A DNA stretch of 10,490 bases from positions 1 to 10,490 of the forward strand of contig JAVVVI010000047.1 in assembly GCA_036652735.1 (NCBI GenBank), written 5' to 3'. The notes below the pieces were generated by a model. The model was not told the DNA's origin and did not search any database. It saw only the letters and a program-made list of their open reading frames with translations. Below, piece after piece: positions 5,048 through 10,490 of the stretch; position 1 is the first letter of the stretch, and the number at the start of each line of letters is the position of its first letter. Source of the DNA: JAGOGN01 sp036652735. Its GTDB lineage: Bacteria; Bacillota; Clostridia; Lachnospirales; Lachnospiraceae. The position numbers and the translations under genes were made by a program.

Positions 5048-6970
5048 TTAATACCTGCCTTCCAATTCTTGAATCTCTTCTTCCCAGATTCGTACTGATG
5101 CATCACTTGGCATTCTCAAATCTCCTCTTGGAGAAACAGCCACACTTCCGATTTTTGGACCGTCCGGCAAACAGGAACGCTTGAACTGCTGTGAAAAAAA
5201 CCGGCGATAAAATGTATGTAGCCATTTTAGAATAAAGTCCCCCTGGTAGCTTCCCTGGAATGCTACCAGGGCAAGTCGGAAGATTTTTCTCGGTGAAAAT
5301 CCAAACCGCAGCACATAATAAAGGAAAAAATCATGGAGTTCATACGGTCCCACAATAGCTTCTGTTTTCTGTGCAATTTTTCCATCGCCATCCGGTGGTA
5401 ATAATTCCGGACTTACCGGAGTATCTAACACATCTTCCAGTACAATCCTTAATTGCTCCTGTCCGCAAGTCTCTCCATAAAAACTTACCAAATGCCGAAC
5501 CAATGTCTTTGGAACTCCAACATTTACCCCATACATGGACATATGATCTCCGTTATAGGTTGCCCACCCCAGTGCAAGCTCTGACATATCTCCGGTACCA
5601 ATTACAATTCCATTGTGTAAATTAGCAAGATTCATTAATAGCATGGTTCGCTGCCTTGCCTGGGAATTCTCATACGTAACATCATGAACACCGCTTTTTT
5701 GTCCAATCTGCTGAAAATGCAGGTTCACTGCTTCCTTAATATCAATTTCTTTTAAGTCCGCCCCTAATAATTGAATCAAAGAAAGGGAATTCTCATAGGT
5801 TCGTCCTGTGGTTCCAAATCCGGGCATGGTCACTGCGTGAATATTCTTTCGGTCAATGGAAAGTGCGTCAAAGGCTTTCACCGTTACCAGCAGCGCCAAT
5901 GTAGAATCAAGCCCTCCTGATATTCCAATTACCGCATGTCGGCAGCCTATATGGCTGAGACGTTTTTTAAGTCCCATATACTGCATGGTAAAGATCTCAC
6001 TACAGCGATTTTCTCTTTGCAAAGTATTTCCCGGTACAAACGGAGCCGGATCGATATATCTGGTTAGTTTAGTCTCTTCGATATTCAGTCTTACGGATAT
6101 TGTCAAATATCCCGCTTCTCTTGATTCAAATGTCCCCACTCTTCTGCGTTCAGCATTCATTTTTGCAACATCTATCTCCGAATAAATAATTCCATTCTCG
6201 AATCGCTTTCCCTCTGCAAGAAGGGTTCCATTTTCTGTAATTAAATTATGTCCGGAATAAACCACATCCATAGTGGATTCTCCCTCACCGGCACTGGCAT
6301 ATACATAGCCACAGATAAGACGTGCTGACTGTCCCTTTACCAAGTCTCTGCGATATGCTTCTTTTCCCGTTACTTCATCGCTTGCTGATAAATTCACAAT
6401 AATAGTTGCCCCTGCTAATGCATGTGCAATACTTGGAGGACATGGTGTCCACAAATCTTCACATAATTCAGCCGCCAGTTTTAATTCCGGCAGATCCGGA
6501 CTCTCAATTAGAATATGTGTCCCCATGGGAACCTGCCTGTCATAAAAGGGAATCATAACAGGTGTCTGATACCCCGAAGTGAAATATCTTTTTTCATAAA
6601 ATTCTCCGTAATTGGGAAGAAAGGTCTTTGGTATAAGGGCAAGCACCTGTCCATTATGAACCACCGCTCCACAATTAAAAAGTTTTCCACGTTCTTCCAC
6701 CGGAAGCCCCACAAAAAAGATGCCATCCATTCCTTTTGAATGTTCTGCTATGGTCAAAAGACTCTCCTTTGCTTTTCGAATCAGAAGTTCCTGTAGGAAT
6801 AATTCACCGCAGGTATAACCGGTAATGCAGAGCTCCGGGAATACAACCACTTTGGCATGCTCCATTTCTGTCTCATCCATTGCCTGTATAATTTGTTCCG
6901 TATTATATTCTGTATCCGCAACTTTTATGGTAACAGTAGCCGCTGCAACTTTTATAAATCCCTGTTTCAC
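5048..6970 (-). CDS. nadE: Glutamine-dependent NAD+ synthetase
   Basis: NadE performs the last step of NAD+ synthesis, amidating nicotinic acid adenine dinucleotide with ATP and ammonia released from glutamine. The 640-residue protein has both domains. An N-terminal nitrilase-type glutaminase (about 1-290) carries the triad E46 (FPELC), K115 (IPKTF) and C170 (AELCEDLW), evenly offset by 6 from the E52/K121/C176 triad of the Mycobacterium tuberculosis enzyme. A C-terminal synthetase (about 320-640) carries the ATP-pyrophosphatase loop SGGLDS (351-356), GTGDMSELALGW and FKRSCLPDGPKIGSV. The start is GTG at 6970, overlapping the hslO stop by 4 nt (GTGA), with an AAAGGAG site 8 nt upstream inside hslO. 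It is the third gene of a leftward operon. Confidence 0.96.
   Translation of the reverse strand: MKQGFIKVAAATVTIKVADTEYNTEQIIQAMDETEMEHAKVVVFPELCITGYTCGELFLQELLIRKAKESLLTIAEHSKGMDGIFFVGLPVEERGKLFNCGAVVHNGQVLALIPKTFLPNYGEFYEKRYFTSGYQTPVMIPFYDRQVPMGTHILIESPDLPELKLAAELCEDLWTPCPPSIAHALAGATIIVNLSASDEVTGKEAYRRDLVKGQSARLICGYVYASAGEGESTMDVVYSGHNLITENGTLLAEGKRFENGIIYSEIDVAKMNAERRRVGTFESREAGYLTISVRLNIEETKLTRYIDPAPFVPGNTLQRENRCSEIFTMQYMGLKKRLSHIGCRHAVIGISGGLDSTLALLVTVKAFDALSIDRKNIHAVTMPGFGTTGRTYENSLSLIQLLGADLKEIDIKEAVNLHFQQIGQKSGVHDVTYENSQARQRTMLLMNLANLHNGIVIGTGDMSELALGWATYNGDHMSMYGVNVGVPKTLVRHLVSFYGETCGQEQLRIVLEDVLDTPVSPELLPPDGDGKIAQKTEAIVGPYELHDFFLYYVLRFGFSPRKIFRLALVAFQGSYQGDFILKWLHTFYRRFFSQQFKRSCLPDGPKIGSVAVSPRGDLRMPSDASVRIWEEEIQELEGRY
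5241..5271. repeat. Perfect 10-bp inverted repeat inside nadE
   Basis: CCCTGGTAGC (5241-5250) and GCTACCAGGG (5262-5271) are exact inverted copies separated by 11 bases. The stem is GC-rich and could form a strong hairpin in RNA of either strand. It lies within the nadE codons for the segment ALVAFQGSYQG (residues 567-577). Neither strand has a T-run behind it, so it is not an intrinsic terminator. It may be an accident of coding sequence. Confidence 0.6.
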
Positions 6971-7836
6971 TTTACAATCTCCTTTAACTCTTCTATCTCA
7001 AATTGATAGGTAGTATTACAAAACTGACATTTTACCTGAATTGGCTCATTTTCCTCTATAATCTCCTGTAAATCTTTTTTTGCAATACTTGCAATCGCAG
7101 AAGATACTTTAGTTTTTGAACAGTTGCAAAAAAACTCCGTTGGGATCCGATCTGTAATCTCTAATCCAAAGTCCCCCAGCACATGTTCCAGAATTCCCTC
7201 CGGCGTTGTTCCCTGTTCCAGAAGTTCTGTTACCGAACGAATCGTCCCAATCTTTTCTTCCAGTTTGGTAATAACCTCATCTTCCGTATCCGGCATAAGC
7301 TGGATAATAAAACCACCTGCCTGACGAATACTGCAATCCCGATCCACCAGCACCCCAAGCCCAACAGAAGACGGCAGCTGCTCCGATGTTGCAAAATAAT
7401 AAGTTAAATCCTCGGCAATCTCTCCCGATTGTAAGATGGTATGCCCAATATAGGGTTTTTTCATTCCAAGATCCTTCATTACTGTCAGCATCCCCGGTCC
7501 TACCGCCCCGCCAACATCTAATTTTCCCTGACTGTTTAATGGCAGGTCTACATCCGATACAATTGGGTATCCTTTAACTCTGCCGGAAGAATCCGCCGTA
7601 ACCGTCATTCCTTTCAGCGGACCTGCACCCTTAATCTGAAGTGTCAGTAAATCTTCTTCATTCTTCATCATTACACCCATTAAAGCCCCTGCACTCAGTA
7701 ATCTTCCCAATGCTGCTGAGACTACAGGCGACGTTTGATGTGCCATCCTTGCCGCCTCTACTGTATGCTTCGATGTGATTGCAAATGCTCTGATTTGCTG
7801 ATTTGCAGCGGTTGCTCTTACTATATAATCATTCAT
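6967..7836 (-). CDS. hslO: Hsp33, redox-regulated molecular chaperone
   Basis: Hsp33 is a cytoplasmic holdase activated by oxidation: disulfide formation releases zinc and unfolds the C-terminal switch. The product has 289 residues, typical for the family. The zinc cysteines are C237 and C239 (FFCNCS, CxC) and C270 and C273 (KCQFC, CxxC), 30 residues apart. The N-terminal domain shows family segments such as LGRLLSAGALMG, IKGAGPLKGMTVTADSSGRVKGY and VDLPLN. The start at 7836 (MNDYIVRAT) follows AAGGAG (7844-7849) by 7 nt. An in-frame ATG at 7854 would add six non-family residues and lies upstream of that site. The gene begins 1 nt after the methyltransferase stop and overlaps nadE by 4 nt, so the three genes are probably cotranscribed. 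Confidence 0.96.
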   Translation of the reverse strand: MNDYIVRATAANQQIRAFAITSKHTVEAARMAHQTSPVVSAALGRLLSAGALMGVMMKNEEDLLTLQIKGAGPLKGMTVTADSSGRVKGYPIVSDVDLPLNSQGKLDVGGAVGPGMLTVMKDLGMKKPYIGHTILQSGEIAEDLTYYFATSEQLPSSVGLGVLVDRDCSIRQAGGFIIQLMPDTEDEVITKLEEKIGTIRSVTELLEQGTTPEGILEHVLGDFGLEITDRIPTEFFCNCSKTKVSSAIASIAKKDLQEIIEENEPIQVKCQFCNTTYQFEIEELKEIVK

Positions 7837-7837
7837 T

Positions 7838-8590
7838 TCATTTCTCCTTACCATTTTCTCTTAAAAAAAATACATACCGCTCAGACTCCTCTGTAATGGC
7901 TTCATCTGAATATCCGGAGTAAATTTCTTCCAGAATAAGTCCGGAATCCGTTACTGCCTGAGTAATTTCATCCAATGAATATGCCCGTTGGAGATGTGTT
8001 TCTTCTAATCTGCGAAACAACGCTCCTTCTTCCTGAACAAATAAAGTAAGATCATATTGGTTCAAGCGCTCCTGTTCATCATAAAAATTATCCCAAATAA
8101 AGCTGCAGTCCTCTCTGTTTTCAGAAAAACTTCTATCTCCCAACAAATTCCGGTATTTGTATTCCGTATTCATATCAAAGACAAATAAACCTCCCGGATC
8201 CAGATAATTATTAACCAGTCGAAACATCTTTGTTAAATCTTCTAACTCAAGGATATAATTAACAGAATCACACACACTAACAATTGCCTTTACTGTACCA
8301 TACAGCTCAAATTCACACATGTCCTGACAAAGATATAGAATACCCTGACTGTCCCTTTGGTTCTGTGCAATCGCAAGCATCTCTTCAGATCGATCAATTC
8401 CGGTCATATCATATCCATTTTCTGCAAGAATCTGTGTGAGTTTTCCTGTCCCACATGCCAAATCCAACACCAGACCATTGACAATTCCCCGGTGGTTCAA
8501 TTTTCTTACCAGCCATTCTCCCCACTCTTCATATGGAACATTGTCCATAAACCTATCATATACCTGTGCAAAACCGGAATATGCCTCCAT
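7838..8590 (-). CDS. Class I SAM-dependent methyltransferase (YqeM-like)
   Basis: The 250-residue protein has a Rossmann-fold methyltransferase core: motif I LDLACGTG (42-49) binds S-adenosylmethionine, and the acidic D66 (GIDRS) ends the second strand and would contact the ribose. Later comes FVFDMNTEYK, typical of the group. The N-terminal YSGFAQVYDRFMDNVPYEEWGEWL resembles B. subtilis YqeM and its relatives. The substrate is unknown, and the sequence does not show whether it is a small molecule, tRNA or protein. The ATG at 8590 has an AGGGGGT site about 6 nt upstream. It is the first gene of the leftward operon with hslO and nadE. Confidence 0.88.
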   Translation of the reverse strand: MEAYSGFAQVYDRFMDNVPYEEWGEWLVRKLNHRGIVNGLVLDLACGTGKLTQILAENGYDMTGIDRSEEMLAIAQNQRDSQGILYLCQDMCEFELYGTVKAIVSVCDSVNYILELEDLTKMFRLVNNYLDPGGLFVFDMNTEYKYRNLLGDRSFSENREDCSFIWDNFYDEQERLNQYDLTLFVQEEGALFRRLEETHLQRAYSLDEITQAVTDSGLILEEIYSGYSDEAITEESERYVFFLRENGKEK

Positions 8591-8616
8591 TTTTCTACCC
8601 CCTGATTTCTAAAATA

Positions 8617-8645
8617 ATAGTATCATTTTTTTTCCTAAAATGCAA
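8617..8645 (-). promoter_or_regulatory. Candidate leftward promoter of the methyltransferase-hslO-nadE operon
   Basis: On the minus strand TTGCAT (8645-8640) is followed after 17 bp by TACTAT (8622-8617). TATTAT (8619-8614), a better -10 at 20 bp, overlaps it. Matches are modest, but the location, 27 bp upstream of the methyltransferase start in the only divergent gap, is right. Transcripts would begin around 8605-8612, leaving a short leader. Confidence 0.4.
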
Positions 8646-8647
8646 AC

Positions 8648-8676
8648 TTGATTATTCCTTGTAAAACACGTATAAT
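8648..8676 (+). promoter_or_regulatory. Rightward promoter of the membrane protein gene
   Basis: TTGATT (8648-8653) and a perfect TATAAT (8671-8676) are separated by exactly 17 bp, as expected for the housekeeping sigma factor. The predicted start near 8683 leaves a leader of about 23 nt holding the GGAGG site (8696-8700). It is back to back with the leftward promoter, whose -35 lies only 2 bp away. Confidence 0.72.
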
Positions 8677-8705
8677 TACAGCTATAACTACTTTTGGAGG
8701 TCGTG

Positions 8706-9746
8706 ATGAGACAAGAAAACCAACACATTACACAAAGTATAAAATCAACCTATAAAAAAAGAATGATTGCCCCGCTCCTTTACCTGGTGGTTCTATTCGT
8801 TCTTTTCTTTTTACTCCCTATTAAAGATTTAATTCTGCCCCAAAAAATGTCCCCACAGGATTCTCTGTCCCAGATGTATCGCCAACGGGATGTTTACGTC
8901 AATATGCATGCACATACCTTATATTTCACCGGATATACCAGTACCCGCTTCGGTCAAACCACGGGCTACTATTATTATACCATTCGCAATAAAGAATGTA
9001 TCCTTGTGCAACTATCACCTAGCAGTTCCGAGGAAGGACTTCCTATTATTCACTATCAAAATGTATATGGTAAAATAATAAAAGGTGGGGCCGGCTATGA
9101 TCAACTTCTAACAAATCTGTCAAAAGATTTAAAATGGACAAAAGATGGAATCTCCAAGGAGATTTCACCTTATATCGTAAGCGAAGCTGGCATACGAGGG
9201 CTACGCACCGGACTGTTTCTGGGGCTTTATTTTCTCAGTGGACTCTATGCTCTCATTGTTGTGATTTTAAGTATTACGTACCTGCTTTTCCCAATTCTGT
9301 CCCCTACCTGTATTCAGCTTGGCCATTTTGGAAAAGCAAAAGAACTGCTGGCGCAGGCGGAAGAAGAATTGGCAACCCTTCCCCAGCTTGCAACTGAAGA
9401 TATGTTCATTACAGAGACCTTTTTTATTGAGATCTCCGGTTTTGGTGTGGCAATTGTCCCAATTAAGGAGATTATCTGGGTGTATAAACATTCCACTCTT
9501 CATAAATTTTTATGGTATCACTTTGTAATTTCCTCTACATTGCACATAACGGGGAATAAGCATTTCTATATTCAGTGTCCAAAAAACATCAAATCCGACA
9601 TCGATGGTGTCATTGATTATTTATCCGAAGCCAACCACGATATATTAGTGGGATTTAATGAAGCGAACCGCTTGAAGGTACAGGCAATCCAGCATAGAGG
9701 GCTTCATTTTGAAAAAATTATTGCCATCCTAAAGAAACACATATAG
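8706..9746 (+). CDS. Uncharacterised two-helix membrane protein
   Basis: I do not recognise this gene with confidence. The 346-residue product has a basic N-terminus (KSTYKKR), a first hydrophobic helix (about 20-39), a polar region of about 125 residues (40-167), a second long hydrophobic stretch (about 168-198) and a C-terminal domain (200-346). By the positive-inside rule the middle region would lie outside the cell and the C-terminal part inside. The C-terminal segment IVPIKEIIWVYKH...ITGNKHFYIQCPK followed by HDILVGFNEAN looks like the PH-like domains of YcxB-type and related membrane DUF proteins; this is a weak impression. The ATG at 8706 follows GGAGG (8696-8700) by 5 nt; TTG 8694 and GTG 8703 are poorer starts. 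It has its own promoter and appears monocistronic. Confidence 0.85.
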   Translation: MRQENQHITQSIKSTYKKRMIAPLLYLVVLFVLFFLLPIKDLILPQKMSPQDSLSQMYRQRDVYVNMHAHTLYFTGYTSTRFGQTTGYYYYTIRNKECILVQLSPSSSEEGLPIIHYQNVYGKIIKGGAGYDQLLTNLSKDLKWTKDGISKEISPYIVSEAGIRGLRTGLFLGLYFLSGLYALIVVILSITYLLFPILSPTCIQLGHFGKAKELLAQAEEELATLPQLATEDMFITETFFIEISGFGVAIVPIKEIIWVYKHSTLHKFLWYHFVISSTLHITGNKHFYIQCPKNIKSDIDGVIDYLSEANHDILVGFNEANRLKVQAIQHRGLHFEKIIAILKKHI

Positions 9747-9747
9747 A

Positions 9748-10490
9748 TTAAGCATAATTACGAATAATCATTTGTTTTTTATGCCTGCCATGGTATTCAT
9801 TATCATGGGGCTGATAGGTTACATTTATGCTTTCCCTGCTGGATTCTTTCCTTTTACAAAATTCTACAAAATCCGGCACATTTCCGAAGAAAATGCAATC
9901 CGAATAAATTCCCTGGGGAGATTTTAATACAACCTGAACTACATTTTGTTTTTCTCCCAATACCCGGTACTGTTTTAATGTTAGATTTTTTTCTGCAAAA
10001 AGCGGCTTTGGATTTGCTTTTCCAAATGGTTCTAATTTAGAAAACTGCTCCATAAGTTCCTGTGTTACATAGCTCATTGGCATTGGAACATCAATCTTTA
10101 TTTTCTCTTTAAAATCTTCTTCTGTTAATGAACTGTTCTCATTTAAACGCCGACGGAGTTCCTGGACCCGTTCCACCTCTAATGACATTCCGGCTGCTAG
10201 TTTGTGCCCTCCAAACTTTAAAAAGCAGTCCTTTACTTTTACCATTTCATCGTACATGGAGTACGCCTCAATGGAACGACCGGATCCTTTTGCCAGTTCT
10301 CCTGATTTTGTAACCACAAAGGCCGGTTTATGAAATATTTCTTTTATTCTTCCTGCTATAATTCCTGCTATACTCTCATGACACTCCGGCAGATATACCA
10401 GTAGAACGCTGTCCTGTTCCAACTTCTCCTGGTGAATGATTTGTAATGCCTGCTGGCAATATTCCTCTGTCATTTTTTTTCGTGTGGTAT
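9748..10490 (-). CDS. recJ: RecJ single-stranded-DNA exonuclease, C-terminal part (cut by window edge)
   Basis: RecJ degrades single-stranded DNA 5' to 3' in recombination and mismatch or base repair. About 247 C-terminal residues are present; the reading frame stays open through the right edge, so the ATG at 10473 is internal. The DHHA1 region is clear: PECHESIAGIIAGRIKE corresponds to the WHxGVxGIVASR motif, followed by KGSGRSI and FGGHKLAAGMSLE. A further domain (LEPFGKANPKPLF onward) is the OB-fold part typical of RecJ. The catalytic DHH half, with its metal ligands, lies outside the window. The stop codon is 1 bp from the stop of the convergent membrane protein gene. Between a bacterial RecJ and a related DHH-family phosphoesterase, the KGSGRSI, GGH and PFG combination favours RecJ. 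Confidence 0.92.
   Translation of the reverse strand, partial: TTRKKMTEEYCQQALQIIHQEKLEQDSVLLVYLPECHESIAGIIAGRIKEIFHKPAFVVTKSGELAKGSGRSIEAYSMYDEMVKVKDCFLKFGGHKLAAGMSLEVERVQELRRRLNENSSLTEEDFKEKIKIDVPMPMSYVTQELMEQFSKLEPFGKANPKPLFAEKNLTLKQYRVLGEKQNVVQVVLKSPQGIYSDCIFFGNVPDFVEFCKRKESSRESINVTYQPHDNEYHGRHKKQMIIRNYA

Noticed and set aside
5015..5051. An AT-rich inverted repeat (5015-5023 with 5043-5051) at the end of thiC as a terminator
   Set aside because: The stem has only one or two G-C pairs, the loop is 19 nt and no T-run follows, so termination is unlikely.
4726..5106. A 126-codon open frame on the minus strand opposite the end of thiC
   Set aside because: It is fully antisense to well-conserved thiC codons, is rich in Cys, Phe and His as expected of a shadow frame, and runs through the convergent junction with no ribosome binding site or family resemblance.
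10471..10481. A run of eight A residues in recJ (minus strand) as a frameshift or slippage site
   Set aside because: The reading frame is intact on both sides and continues to the window edge, so the run needs no recoding; programmed slippage is unsupported.
1..10490. CRISPR arrays, insertion sequences, tRNA genes or phage genes
   Set aside because: No spaced direct repeats, transposase or integrase motifs, or tRNA cloverleaf with T-loop consensus were seen; the window is nearly fully covered by chromosomal housekeeping genes.

Overview
The window reads as a chromosomal segment of a low-GC, strictly anaerobic Firmicute, most likely a clostridium of the Lachnospiraceae type. The reasons are the AT-rich third positions, strong GGAGG-type ribosome binding sites, tight gene packing, use of the oxygen-sensitive enzymes ThiH and ThiC for thiamine synthesis, and the short clostridial forms of ThiF and ThiC. 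This assignment is an inference from protein style, not from a database match.

Region 1 (1-5037, rightward) is a complete thiamine-precursor operon. A promoter is followed by a TPP riboswitch, an intrinsic terminator and then thiS-thiF-thiG-thiH-tenI-thiC. A perfect 8-bp antiterminator pairing between the aptamer core (107-114) and the terminator 5' arm (166-173) predicts transcriptional attenuation: TPP binding frees the terminator and switches the operon off. ThiF activates the carrier ThiS. ThiH makes dehydroglycine from tyrosine. ThiG joins this with DXP and ThiS sulfur to form the thiazole, TenI aromatises the thiazole, and ThiC makes the pyrimidine (HMP-P) from AIR. The fifth gene looks like a thiamine phosphate synthase (ThiE) at first sight, but it lacks the ThiE metal-binding aspartates and carries the TenI histidine, so I call it TenI. 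The coupling enzymes (ThiE, ThiD, ThiL or similar) must then lie elsewhere.

Region 2 (5048-8590, leftward) is a tight three-gene operon: a YqeM-like SAM methyltransferase, the redox-regulated chaperone Hsp33 (hslO), and glutamine-dependent NAD+ synthetase (nadE). The gaps are 1 nt and a 4-nt overlap. It converges on thiC with only 10 bp between stop codons and no visible terminator.

Region 3 (8591-8705) is a divergent promoter region. The rightward promoter is good (TTGATT-17 bp-TATAAT) and drives an unrecognised two-helix membrane protein (8706-9746). The leftward promoter is weaker and would serve region 2.

Region 4 (9748-10490, leftward) is the C-terminal part of RecJ, cut by the right edge of the window and converging on the membrane protein gene with a 1-bp gap.

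I found no mobile elements, CRISPR arrays, tRNA or rRNA genes, and no clearly new biological system. The points most worth a second look are the TenI-for-ThiE identity, the riboswitch switching helix, the thiF ribosome binding site built into the codons of the ThiS Gly-Gly tail, and the uncharacterised membrane protein.
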